Positions 26,025 through 33,926 are shown, numbered from the stretch's first letter. The stretch: DNA of 64,000 bases from Bradyrhizobium cytisi (GCF_008123515.1 NZ_VSSR01000025.1:62001-126000); one strand, 5' to 3'. Made by a program: numbers and translations. Notes: generated from the letters alone by a model not told the origin.

Positions 26025-27014
26025 ATGCCAGGAATCACGCGCCGCATTTTCGCGGCTTCTTCTGTGGCTGCCGCCACGTCCGCCCTCCTCTCACCTGCGC
26101 GCGCGCAAGCCTATCCGGCGCGGCCGGTAACCTTGATCGTGCCGTGGGGTGCGGGCGGCGGCACGGATGCGACCGCGCGCATCGTCGCGACGCTGCTGGA
26201 GAAGGAGCTCGGCCAGCCGTTCAACGTCGTCAACCGCATCGGCGGATCCGGCGCCGTCGGCCATGCCGAGATCGCAGCCGCAGCGCCGGACGGCTACACG
26301 ATCGGCACGCTGACCGTGGAAATCGCGATGTTGCATTGGCAAGCCCTGACGCAGCTGACGCCATGGAATTTTACGCCGCTGGCGCTGGTGAACGAAGATC
26401 CGCCTGGCGTCCAGGTATCGACGTCCTCGCCATACAAGACGGTGAAGGAGCTCATGGACGCCATCAAGCTGGCGCCTCCGGGACGGTTCAAGGCTTCAGG
26501 CACCGGACAAGGCGGCATCTGGCATCTCGCCCTTGTCGGCTGGATGCAGGCGATGGGATTGCCGGCCAATCAGGTCGCCTGGTCAGCGTCGAATGGCGCA
26601 GCACCGGCCATGCAGGATCTGGTCGCGGGCAGCCTCGATCTCACCACCTGCTCGGTGCCCGAAGCGCGCGCCACCATCGAGGCCGGCCAGGCCCGGAGCC
26701 TTGCGATCATGGCGCACGCGCGCAATCCGATCTTCCCCGACGTCCCGACGCTGAAGGAGACGCTCGGCGTCGATTATTCCACCAGCTCATGGCGCGGGAT
26801 CGGCGGCCCCAAGGGCTTGCCTCCAAATATCGCCACCACGCTGACCGCGGCCTTGAAGAAGGTGTACGATTCCCCCGCCTTCAAGGACTTCATGACCGGA
26901 CGCGGTTTTGGCACCGTCTGGTGCGATGCCGGTCAGTTCGAGACCTTCATGGACCAGGCGAATAGCCAGATGGGCCAGGCGATGAAAGCGGCCGGTTTTG
27001 CGAAAGCGCCATGA
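26025..27014 (+). CDS. Tripartite tricarboxylate transporter substrate-binding protein (Bug family)
   Basis: This is a 329-residue periplasmic binding protein. I choose the ATG at 26025 because it yields a clean twin-Arg-like leader (MPGITRRIFAASSVAAATSALLSPARA). The mature protein begins AYPARPVTLIVPWGAGGGTDATAR, the hallmark Bug-family start, and continues VVNRIGGSGAVGHAEIAAAAPDGYTIG. These proteins capture carboxylates or other small organic acids for TctAB transporters, but many, like this one, are orphans with no transporter genes beside them. Ligand unknown. Confidence 0.9.
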   Translation: MPGITRRIFAASSVAAATSALLSPARAQAYPARPVTLIVPWGAGGGTDATARIVATLLEKELGQPFNVVNRIGGSGAVGHAEIAAAAPDGYTIGTLTVEIAMLHWQALTQLTPWNFTPLALVNEDPPGVQVSTSSPYKTVKELMDAIKLAPPGRFKASGTGQGGIWHLALVGWMQAMGLPANQVAWSASNGAAPAMQDLVAGSLDLTTCSVPEARATIEAGQARSLAIMAHARNPIFPDVPTLKETLGVDYSTSSWRGIGGPKGLPPNIATTLTAALKKVYDSPAFKDFMTGRGFGTVWCDAGQFETFMDQANSQMGQAMKAAGFAKAP

Positions 27015-27138
27015 GATTTCGTGCCGAACGCAGAAATCGCGGCACCATTCTTTAAGCCGAGCCTTGCCTGCCCGCCGGAGCGCCTAACGGGCTCCGACGG
27101 CGCTGGGCTGGTTGACGACCCTGTGCTAATATTTGGCC

Positions 27139-27453
27139 ATGACTGATGTCGTAGACATTTCAACCCAGACGCTCATTGAGAAGCTGAAGGAGCTTGCACC
27201 CGCCTTGAGGGCTTCCGGCATTACGCGCCTGTACCTGTTTGGATCCCGTGCGCGCGGCGACGCACGGCCCGATAGCGATCTGGATATTTTGATCGAGACG
27301 ACGTCGCGCGAGGAATCGCCGCGGTTTGACCATTTCAAAGCCCTCCACTTGATTGAGGAACATCTGGGACTTCAGGTGCAAATATCGATGCGAGATTTGC
27401 TGAAACCGCGTATGGCAGAGCGGATCGCGGATGACCTGATCGAGGTATTCTGA
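27139..27453 (+). CDS. MNT-type nucleotidyltransferase, probable antitoxin of a HEPN-MNT pair
   Basis: This 104-residue protein has the minimal nucleotidyltransferase core: LYLFGSRARGDARPDSDLDILI, with the GSRxRG loop at 35-40 and the metal-binding DxD at 47 and 49. In HEPN-MNT (HepT-MntA type) systems the MNT protein adds AMP to the HEPN toxin on tyrosine and silences it. The gene abuts the HEPN gene directly (stop at 27451-27453, next start at 27454), so both are co-translated. An earlier in-frame ATG two codons upstream is possible. Confidence 0.92.
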   Translation: MTDVVDISTQTLIEKLKELAPALRASGITRLYLFGSRARGDARPDSDLDILIETTSREESPRFDHFKALHLIEEHLGLQVQISMRDLLKPRMAERIADDLIEVF

Positions 27454-27798
27454 ATGCCGCCGACCGTGGAAGACCGGCTGCGGGATATTCTGGAAGCCAT
27501 CACTGACATCGAAAATGCCGTGAGGGGCTTTACCTTCGATCAATTTGTCGCCGAGAAAACGACCCGGCTGGCGATCGAACGTCTTCTCGAAATCATCTGC
27601 GAAGCGTCGAGATTCATCCCCGACGATCTTAAGCGGGCCGAGCCACATATCGACTGGCGCAAGATGATCGACTTCGGAAATCTGCTTCGTCATGCCTATC
27701 ACATGACGAAGGCCGAGATCGTTTGGGACATCGTTCAAATCCACCTTCCACCAATGAAATCTTGCGCTGAAAGACACATTCGCATGTCGGGCCGTTAG
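27454..27798 (+). CDS. HEPN-domain (DUF86/HepT-like) protein, probable toxin, variant active site
   Basis: This 114-residue helical protein belongs to DUF86, the HEPN ribonuclease partner of MNT antitoxins. The usual R-N-x-x-x-H-x-Y active-site motif reads G75-N-L-L-R-H80-A-Y82 here, so the canonical catalytic Arg is Gly, while Asn, His and the AMPylated Tyr position remain and an Arg sits just before the His. Whether it is still an RNase cannot be told. The pair lies between a Bug-type gene and meaB, separating meaB from the mutase genes, and it looks like an accessory insertion. meaB starts 18 bp after it. Confidence 0.9.
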   Translation: MPPTVEDRLRDILEAITDIENAVRGFTFDQFVAEKTTRLAIERLLEIICEASRFIPDDLKRAEPHIDWRKMIDFGNLLRHAYHMTKAEIVWDIVQIHLPPMKSCAERHIRMSGR

Positions 27799-27816
27799 CG
27801 GCTGGATGCGAAGACC

Positions 27817-28806
27817 ATGATGACCAATGGCAAGACCATCAACATCACCGCCCTCGCCCGCGAGCTCCGCACCGGCCATCGCGCGGCGCTGGCGCGGGCC
27901 ATCACGCTGGTCGAGAGCCGGCGTGGCGATCATCAGGCGCAGGCGCGCGAGCTGGTGCAGATGCTCCTGCCCGATACCGGCAAGGCGGTTCGCGTCGGCA
28001 TTACCGGCTCGCCCGGCGTCGGCAAATCCACCACCATCGATGCGCTCGGGACCTATCTGATCGAACAGGACAACAAGGTCGCGGTGCTCGCGGTCGATCC
28101 GTCCTCGGCACGCAGCGGCGGCTCGATCCTCGGCGACAAGACGCGGATGGCACGGCTCGCGGCCTCCGACGATGCCTTCATCCGCCCCTCGCCGTCGTCA
28201 GGCACACTCGGCGGCGTCGCGGCCAAGACGCGCGAGGCGATGCTGCTGTGCGAGGCGGCCGGTTTCGACGTCGTGCTGGTCGAGACCGTCGGCATCGGAC
28301 AGTCCGAGACCGCGGTCTGCGACATGACCGATTTCTTCCTCGCGCTGATGCTGCCGGGCGGCGGTGACGAGCTGCAAGGCATCAAGAAGGGCCTCGTCGA
28401 GCTCGCCGACATGATCGCGATCAACAAGGCCGACGGCGACAATCTCAAGCGCGCCAATATCACCGCGGCCGACTATCGCAGCGCGCTGCACATCCTGGCG
28501 CCGAGGTCCGCGCATTGGCATCCGCCGGTCGTCACCTATTCGGCGCTGGCCGGCACCGGCATCGCCGATCTCTGGCAGAAGGTTTTGGATCACCGCAAGG
28601 CGATGAACACGTCCGGCGAGTTCGGCGCACGCCGCCGCGAGCAGCAGGTGAAGTGGATGTGGTCGATGCTCGAGCAGCGCATGCTGGCGCGGCTGCGCAG
28701 CGAGGCGGCCGTCCGCGCGAGGGTGAAGAAGATCGAATCCGAGGTCGCCGACGGCCACCTCACGCCGGCGCTCGCCGCCGAGGAGATCATGAAGCTGCTG
28801 CATTGA
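27817..28806 (+). CDS. meaB: Methylmalonyl-CoA mutase-associated GTPase MeaB (ArgK-type)
   Basis: This is a 329-residue G3E-family P-loop GTPase. Visible motifs are VGITGSPGVGKSTTIDALG (Walker A), AVDPSSARSGGSILGDKTRM, the switch/Walker B region DVVLVETVGIGQSE, and NKADGD (guanine specificity). MeaB chaperones methylmalonyl-CoA mutase by gating adenosylcobalamin loading and removing inactivated cofactor. Its gene lies 2.9 kb downstream of scpA in the same direction, with several unrelated genes between. A strong hairpin follows the stop. Confidence 0.96.
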   Translation: MMTNGKTINITALARELRTGHRAALARAITLVESRRGDHQAQARELVQMLLPDTGKAVRVGITGSPGVGKSTTIDALGTYLIEQDNKVAVLAVDPSSARSGGSILGDKTRMARLAASDDAFIRPSPSSGTLGGVAAKTREAMLLCEAAGFDVVLVETVGIGQSETAVCDMTDFFLALMLPGGGDELQGIKKGLVELADMIAINKADGDNLKRANITAADYRSALHILAPRSAHWHPPVVTYSALAGTGIADLWQKVLDHRKAMNTSGEFGARRREQQVKWMWSMLEQRMLARLRSEAAVRARVKKIESEVADGHLTPALAAEEIMKLLH

Positions 28807-28809
28807 GGC

Positions 28810-28845
28810 CGCCTCACCGCTCCCCAGCGCGGGAGGGATGAGGCG
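28810..28845. terminator. Probable bidirectional terminator hairpin
   Basis: An outer CGCCTCA/TGAGGCG pair and an inner CTCCC/GGGAG pair form a long hairpin between the convergent meaB and hydrolase genes. No T tract follows on either strand, so function as a terminator is inferred from position and stability. Confidence 0.4.
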
Positions 28846-28883
28846 AAGTCCGCGCTCGCGACCCAACGCAATCTCGCGATTGC

Positions 28884-29786
28884 CTAACTGATCTGGCCGG
28901 CCAGTACCTTCGAGACGAAGCGCGCGGTCGCCTCGCCGACCTCCTGAGGCGCCTCCTCCTGCAGGAAGTGCGATCCCTTCACCAGGACGGTCTCCTGATT
29001 GGGCCAGGCCCTGCAGAACTCGCGCTGTGCCCCGATCAGGAAGCCCGCCGGCTCGGCATCGATGAACAGTTTCGGGATCCGGTTCTTCGACATCCAATCC
29101 GCATAGGTCTCGACGATCGCGACCACATCGGCAGGCTCGCCCTCAATCGGCAATTCGCGCGTCCAGGTCAGCATCGGCTGGCGGCTCGGACCGGGATTGC
29201 GGAAATAGCGGCGATAGACCTCCAGCGCCTCCGGCGCGATGTGGCGCAGCGGCAGCAGATATTCGATGAACAGGTTCTTCTGCAGGATCAGGTCCTCCCC
29301 TTGCGGACTCCGTTGGCCCTGGAAGAAGGCGCGCGTCGCGTCGGGCCATTCGTCCCAGGAGCGGAACGGCCGGACGATGCCTTCCATGTAAACGATCGCC
29401 TTGACCCTCTCCGGGTGGCGATGGGCCCAGTGAAAGCCGAGCGCGGCGCCCCAGTCGTGCACGACGAGGATGACATTCTCGGTCAGGCCCAGCGCATCGA
29501 ACCAGGCGTCGAGATAGCGTTGGTGATCGACGAAGCGATAGGAGCCGTTCGGCGCCGCGCCCGAATTGCCCATGCCGACGAGGTCGGGCGCAAGGCAGCG
29601 GCCATAGGGCAAGAGATGGGGAATGATGTTCCGCCAGAGATAGGACGGCGTCGGAACGCCGTGCAGGAACACGATGGGATCGCCCGCGCCGACATCGACA
29701 TAGGCCATCTGGGTATCCAGCACCTCGACGTATTTCCGGTAGGAGGCTTCCTCGGTCGAGATCGGGGGATGGTTGACGTGCAACAT
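28884..29786 (-). CDS. Haloalkane-dehalogenase-like alpha/beta hydrolase
   Basis: This is a 300-residue alpha/beta hydrolase most like the LinB/DhaA haloalkane dehalogenases: FLHGVPTPSYLWRNIIPHL, DLVGMGNSG, VHDWGAALGFHWA, VYMEGIVRP, and KGSHFLQEEAP. The nucleophile D111, its neighbour W112, the catalytic acid E135 and the base H273 are all present. However, the halide-stabilising Asn of the HGNPT motif is Val (V44). The enzyme may therefore be a slow or altered dehalogenase, or another hydrolase on this fold. It diverges from a CGNR zinc-finger regulator, with a palindrome between them, suggesting substrate-responsive control. Length is normal for the family. Confidence 0.85.
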   Translation of the reverse strand: MLHVNHPPISTEEASYRKYVEVLDTQMAYVDVGAGDPIVFLHGVPTPSYLWRNIIPHLLPYGRCLAPDLVGMGNSGAAPNGSYRFVDHQRYLDAWFDALGLTENVILVVHDWGAALGFHWAHRHPERVKAIVYMEGIVRPFRSWDEWPDATRAFFQGQRSPQGEDLILQKNLFIEYLLPLRHIAPEALEVYRRYFRNPGPSRQPMLTWTRELPIEGEPADVVAIVETYADWMSKNRIPKLFIDAEPAGFLIGAQREFCRAWPNQETVLVKGSHFLQEEAPQEVGEATARFVSKVLAGQIS

Positions 29787-29810
29787 GATGAAACTCCGTT
29801 CTCTCGTTGG

Positions 29811-29837
29811 ACACCAGTAAAATAGAAATACTGGCGT
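29811..29837. promoter_or_regulatory. Candidate operator palindrome between hydrolase and CGNR regulator
   Basis: Nine-base arms, ACACCAGTA and TACTGGCGT, form an inverted repeat with one mismatch around a nine-base AT-rich centre. It lies 25 bp upstream of the hydrolase start and 38 bp upstream of the CGNR start. A site for the CGNR protein is the simplest reading but is inferred from position only. Confidence 0.5.
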
Positions 29838-29874
29838 CTTGAGTCAACCAGCAAAAGCGATTAAATGGTGTTCG

Positions 29875-30480
29875 ATGTCGAAAGAATCGCGCAAGTTCCA
29901 AGTCCCCGACGCATTGGCGAATCTCTACGATTTCGCCAACACGCTGGATCTGCGGCACTTCACCCATCACGGTGTTCAGCATCGGCAGGCGGACGAGCTG
30001 CAAAATCTCACCGCCCTCGGCGAGTGGATGCGCGAGCACGGGCTGATGGAACGTACCGCTGCGCCATCGCAGAAGACCTTCGAGGCGGCCTTGCGGCTGC
30101 GCGCCGCGATCCGCGACTACCTCAAATGCGAGCCGGTGGAGCGCGATCGCAAGCCAGCCGTCACCGCCCCCCTCAACGCCGCGATGGAGCCGTTTGCACT
30201 GCGTGTCGCCGTCATCGGCAAGGATGGTTTTGCACTCAGGCCGGCGATGAGCGATGCGCAAGCGGGCCTGTCGGCGATCGTCGCCGAATTGTACGACGCG
30301 GCCTCGGCCGGCACGCTCGATCGGCTGAAGATGTGCGCCGCCGACGAGTGCCAGCGGGTGTTTTTCGATCGCTCGAAGCCCGGCACGCGGCGCTGGTGCC
30401 AATCCAACTTGTGTGGCAACCGGGAAAAGACGCGGACCTACCGCGAGCGCCACAGGCACGATGCCGCATCGGAGATCTGA
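29875..30480 (+). CDS. CGNR zinc-finger domain protein, probable regulator
   Basis: This 201-residue protein is started at the ATG at 29875 (MSKESRKFQVPDALANLYDFAN). The N-terminal two thirds match the helical stress-induced ABATE-type domain (LRLRAAIRDYL, then a beta-rich centre). The C-terminal CGNR zinc finger is complete: CAADECQRVFFD, then RRWCQSNLCGNREK with four Cys for zinc and the eponymous CGNR. Such proteins are predicted DNA-binding regulators. Divergent placement from the hydrolase, with a palindrome between, makes it the likely local regulator. Confidence 0.9.
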   Translation: MSKESRKFQVPDALANLYDFANTLDLRHFTHHGVQHRQADELQNLTALGEWMREHGLMERTAAPSQKTFEAALRLRAAIRDYLKCEPVERDRKPAVTAPLNAAMEPFALRVAVIGKDGFALRPAMSDAQAGLSAIVAELYDAASAGTLDRLKMCAADECQRVFFDRSKPGTRRWCQSNLCGNREKTRTYRERHRHDAASEI

Positions 30481-30562
30481 CGACCCGCGAGCTTGGAAGA
30501 CGGCTGGTCCCGGTGTTTACTGGATGCCAGCGTCCCCGACAGGATCGAGAGGATCATATCCA

Positions 30563-31210
30563 TTGTCCGATAAGCTCCGCGTTCTCGTCACCGGCTTCGG
30601 GCCCTTTCCCGGTGCGCCGCATAATCCGACCCAGCCGCTGGTGGCGCGGCTGGCGCAACTGCGCCGTCCCGCGTTCGATGATGTCGAGCTATCGCGCCAC
30701 ATCTTTCCGGTGACCTATGCTGCGGTCGACCGGCAATTGCCCGAGGTGCTCGCGAAAGTGAAGCCGGATGCGCTGCTGATGTTCGGCCTCGCTGCCCGCA
30801 CGCCGTATCTGCGGATCGAGAGCCGCGCGCGCAACGCCGTCACCATGCTGTGGCCCGATGCCGCCAACACCCGCTCGAGCAAGCGCGGCATCGCCGGTGA
30901 TGCGGACGCCATGACGTTCGGCCCGCACACGGCAAGGCTCTTGCGCGCCGCACGCCTCACCGGCATCGATGCGCGGCCCTCGCGCGACGCGGGGGCCTAT
31001 CTCTGCAATTATCTGAGCTGGCGCGCGATCGAGAACGTCAGGGGCGGCGGGCCGGGGCTCGCGGCGTTCATCCACATTCCCCTGCTTGCGCGCAGCGGCG
31101 CGATGCGGCGCAAGGGCGCGCCGCGGATTACGCTGGACGAATTGGTGGATGCCGGGGAAGCGATGCTGATGGAGATGGTGCAGCTCGCAAGGAAGGCACG
31201 CGTTTCGTAG
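30563..31210 (+). CDS. Pyroglutamyl-peptidase I family protein (C15)
   Basis: This 215-residue protein starts at a TTG at 30563 preceded by GAGAGGA. The frame is open upstream, but that part lies in the CGNR gene region and is not family-like. It has the C15 features VLVTGFGPFPGAPHNPTQ, LMFGLAARTPYLRIESRARN (Glu of the triad region), DAGAYLCNYLSW (nucleophile Cys) and AFIHIPLL (catalytic His). C15 enzymes remove N-terminal pyroglutamate from peptides. Its last codons and TAG stop are formed by the left end of a family-B repeat. Confidence 0.85.
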   Translation: MSDKLRVLVTGFGPFPGAPHNPTQPLVARLAQLRRPAFDDVELSRHIFPVTYAAVDRQLPEVLAKVKPDALLMFGLAARTPYLRIESRARNAVTMLWPDAANTRSSKRGIAGDADAMTFGPHTARLLRAARLTGIDARPSRDAGAYLCNYLSWRAIENVRGGGPGLAAFIHIPLLARSGAMRRKGAPRITLDELVDAGEAMLMEMVQLARKARVS

Positions 31211-31300
31211 GGTGGACAAAGGCGCCCTTGCGCTGTGCCCACCATGCAACGATATGCGCGGCGACAATGGTGGGCACGCTACGCTTTGCCCGCCCTACCG
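31206..31300. repeat. Palindromic intergenic repeat, family B (copy 2)
   Basis: The left arm (CGTAGGGTGGACAAAG), the inner GTGCCCACCAT/ATGGTGGGCAC pair and the right arm (CTTTGCCCGCCCTAC) match the copy at 8062-8154 in order and spacing. The left end provides the TAG stop codon of the pyroglutamyl-peptidase gene, so the element appears to have landed at, or extended into, the end of that gene. Confidence 0.9.
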
Positions 31301-31412
31301 CACCGCCCGTTGCGTAAACATTTAACCCTACCGCAAACAATCCTCACCGCCCCGCCCGCCCTGCGCTACCTAATCTCCGCGGACACCTCCCGCGTCCGCC
31401 GAAGGACGCGTC

Positions 31413-32783
31413 ATGGACCTCAATCGCCGTCATCTCATTGGAGCATCGACCGCCGGCATCGCCGGTGCGCTCGCCATGCCTGTTGACGCCGCGCGCGCGG
31501 CGCCGCTGACGTCCACGCTCGGCCGCGATGCGACCCAATACGGCGTGCGGCCCGGCAGCAGCGAGGATCAGACCCGCGCGCTCCAGCGCGCGATCGACGA
31601 AGCCTCGCGCGCACAGATGCCGCTGGCGCTGCCGCCCGGAATTTACCGAACCGGACTGCTGCGGCTGCCGAATGGCGCGCAACTGATCGGCGTGCGCGGC
31701 GCGACAAAGCTTATCTTCACCGGCGGGGCCTCAGCGATCCAGAGCGACGGATCGGACTCGATCGGGCTGACCGGCCTCACCTTCGACGGCAGCGGCATTC
31801 CGCTGCCGACGCGGCGCGGCCTGATCCACGTCCTCGGTGGCCGCGACGTCCGCATCGCCGATTGCGAGATCACCGGTTCCGGCGGCAGCGGCATCTGGCT
31901 CGAGCAGGTGTCCGGCGACATCTCCGGCAATATCTTCACCAACATCGCCGTGACGGCAGTGGTCTCGTTCGACGCCAGGGGCCTCAGCGTGTCCCGCAAC
32001 ACCATTGTCGGTGCCAACGACAACGGCATCGAGATCCTGCGCACCGCCATCGGTGACGACGGCACGCTGGTCGCGGACAACCGCATCGAGGACATCAAGG
32101 CCGGCCCCGGCGGCTCCGGTCAGTACGGCAACGCCATCAACGCCTTCCGCGCCGGCAACGTGATCGTGCGCGGCAATCGCATCAGGAACTGCGACTACTC
32201 CGCCGTGCGCGGCAACTCGGCCTCCAACATCCACATATCAGGCAACAGCGTCAGCGACGTGCGCGAGGTCGCGCTTTATTCCGAGTTCGCATTCGAGGCC
32301 GCGATGATCGCCAACAACATTGTGGATGGCGCCGCCGTCGGCGTCTCCGTCTGCAATTTCAACGAAGGTGGCCGCATCGCGGTGGTTCAGGGCAACATCA
32401 TCCGCAACCTGATCCCGAAGCGGCCGATCGGGACCGCGCCCGACGACGATGCCGGCGTCGGCATCTATATCGAGGCCGACGCCTCGGTGACAGGCAATGT
32501 GATCGAGAACGCGCCGTCCTACGGCATCGTCGCCGGCTGGGGCAAATATCTGCGTGACGTCGTGATCGCGGGCAACGTGATCCGCAAGGCGCTGGCCGGC
32601 GTCGGCGTCTCCGTGGTGCCGGGTGCGGGCACCGCGCTCGTCAACAACAACATGATCTCGGAAACCCCGCGCGGCGCCGTGGTCGGCCTCGATCATGCGC
32701 GGGCCGTGACGGCGGACCTGTCGGCGGACGGCGCCCAACGCTTTGCGCAGGTGGTGGTCGGCGGCAATGCGGTGCGGCAGTAG
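31413..32783 (+). CDS. TIGR03808 family Tat-exported parallel beta-helix protein
   Basis: This is a 456-residue exported protein. It begins with a twin-arginine signal (MDLNRRHLIGASTAGIAGALAM), followed by a pectate-lyase-like opening (DATQYGVRPGSSEDQTRALQRAI). A right-handed beta-helix follows, with many repeats of the form I..N.I.......G (for example GDISGNIFTNIAVTAVVSF, LVADNRIEDIKAGPGGSG, VIVRGNRIRNCDYSAVRG). This corresponds to the TIGR03808 family, known from Bradyrhizobium and close relatives. A polysaccharide-binding or -cleaving role is suggested by the fold only. The adjacent convergent gene encodes its usual genomic partner, a TIGR03809 protein. Confidence 0.9.
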   Translation: MDLNRRHLIGASTAGIAGALAMPVDAARAAPLTSTLGRDATQYGVRPGSSEDQTRALQRAIDEASRAQMPLALPPGIYRTGLLRLPNGAQLIGVRGATKLIFTGGASAIQSDGSDSIGLTGLTFDGSGIPLPTRRGLIHVLGGRDVRIADCEITGSGGSGIWLEQVSGDISGNIFTNIAVTAVVSFDARGLSVSRNTIVGANDNGIEILRTAIGDDGTLVADNRIEDIKAGPGGSGQYGNAINAFRAGNVIVRGNRIRNCDYSAVRGNSASNIHISGNSVSDVREVALYSEFAFEAAMIANNIVDGAAVGVSVCNFNEGGRIAVVQGNIIRNLIPKRPIGTAPDDDAGVGIYIEADASVTGNVIENAPSYGIVAGWGKYLRDVVIAGNVIRKALAGVGVSVVPGAGTALVNNNMISETPRGAVVGLDHARAVTADLSADGAQRFAQVVVGGNAVRQ

Positions 32784-32794
32784 ACGGGACGCCC

Positions 32795-33445
32795 CTAGAA
32801 CGTATTCCGCAGCAGCGGGTACTTCGCCTGGATGCCGTCGAGGCTGAAGGTGAATTCGACCACGCGCTCGGGGGCCGCGACGATTTCGGCGGCGGGTGGC
32901 GAGAAGGTCTGCAGAAACGAGGCGATCGACGCCACCGGCGCGGCTGGCGCCATCCGAACGACCGGCGCAGGCGGAGCGGCCGGCGCCGTCGGGGCGACCG
33001 GTGCAGCTGGGGCGGCCGGTGCGATCGGTGCCTCGACGATTTCGGCGAGCACGTCCAGCTCGGGCTCGAGCCTGACCGGAACGGCGGTCTCGGGCGCGAT
33101 GTGCACTGCCTTGGGCTGCAAGGCCTTGGGCTGCAAGGTCTGGAGCTGCAAGGTCTGGGCCTGCTCGCGCGGAAACACGCGCGGCATGGTCGCGGGTGAC
33201 CAGCCGAATGCGGAGGTCACGCTCGCGGCCGCCGCGGCGACGTCCCCGCCATTCGCAAGGGCGCGCCAGGTCTGGACCGCGCGCTTGGCTTCCTGGATGT
33301 TTTCGAGGAATGCTAGTTCGGAGTGATAGCGGCGCCAGCGTCCGGTCTCGAACATTTCGGAGAGATGTTCCAGCCGCTGTTCGGCGAGAGCGCACCAGCG
33401 TGCTGCAAGCTCGCGGCTTCCAGCCGCGCTGTGGCGATGAGTCAT
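32795..33445 (-). CDS. TIGR03809 family hypothetical protein
   Basis: This 216-residue protein has two conserved ends and a variable centre. The N-terminus (residues 10-80) is helical and charged (LAARWCALAEQRLEHLSEMFETGRW, LAFLENIQEAKRAVQTWRAL). The middle (about 95-180) is low complexity with Leu-Gln-Pro-Lys repeats and an Ala-Pro-Val tract. The end has the family signature FTFSLDGIQAKYPLLRNTF. This matches the TIGR03809 family found beside TIGR03808 genes in Bradyrhizobiaceae. Function unknown. A 15-bp tandem repeat encodes part of the variable centre. Confidence 0.85.
   Translation of the reverse strand: MTHRHSAAGSRELAARWCALAEQRLEHLSEMFETGRWRRYHSELAFLENIQEAKRAVQTWRALANGGDVAAAAASVTSAFGWSPATMPRVFPREQAQTLQLQTLQPKALQPKAVHIAPETAVPVRLEPELDVLAEIVEAPIAPAAPAAPVAPTAPAAPPAPVVRMAPAAPVASIASFLQTFSPPAAEIVAAPERVVEFTFSLDGIQAKYPLLRNTF
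33108..33160 (-). repeat. 15-bp in-frame tandem repeat in TIGR03809 gene
   Basis: On the plus strand, GCCTTGGGCTGCAAG occurs twice exactly, followed by a third copy with three changes and a partial fourth. Units are five codons long, so copy-number changes keep the frame. They encode the LQTLQPKALQPKA segment. Confidence 0.85.
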
Positions 33446-33926
33446 AAATCAGCCCGTCAGGAGAAGATACGGACGCGACGCAACGCACACGAATCAATTT
33501 AAGAGCGACATGAATATTTTGTGGAAAAGTTTTGACTTGTCCAGCAACGACACGACTGTCGTCACGAAATTCCGTAGTCGTGCGGAGTTTTCAGGGCTTT
33601 TCGAGTCAAGCTCCGCGCAAGCATAGCGGACTTGCCACGTGCCGCTGCGGAGTCGTCACGACGATTGTGCCCGCGGGCTCAATCGCAAGCTGATTTCGCA
33701 TCACGCTTCAAGAAATCGGACGCTCCAAAAAGAGAAGACCCGTCCGGGGGGACAACCGGACGGGTCAAGCCATATGGGCGCTTGGGGTGGATGGGCGCTC
33801 GCGCCTGATATGACTGATGGGGAGGGATGACCGCTCCCACATAAATTGGTCGTGGCAGCCGGCTGAACGTTCAAAGCGGGGTTCGATCTTTTAACCTTTG
33901 GCCGACGCGCAATGTCGTCGCAGGTG
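33446..33926. other. 481-bp intergenic region with one terminator, no gene seen
   Basis: This gap lies between the 5' end of the TIGR03809 gene and the 3' end of the subtilase gene, both on the minus strand. It should hold the TIGR03809 promoter (AT-rich around 33495-33540) and the end of the subtilase transcript (hairpin at 33737-33766). A short inverted repeat (ACGAC/GTCGT near 33545-33560) is also present. A 63-codon plus frame around 33639 has no gene-like features. Confidence 0.5.
33737..33766 (-). terminator. Rho-independent terminator of the subtilase operon
   Basis: A perfect 11-bp stem (GACCCGTCCGG with CCGGACGGGTC) with an eight-base loop is followed, on the minus strand, by TTCTCTTTTT. 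It lies 160 bp after the subtilase stop codon. Confidence 0.75.
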
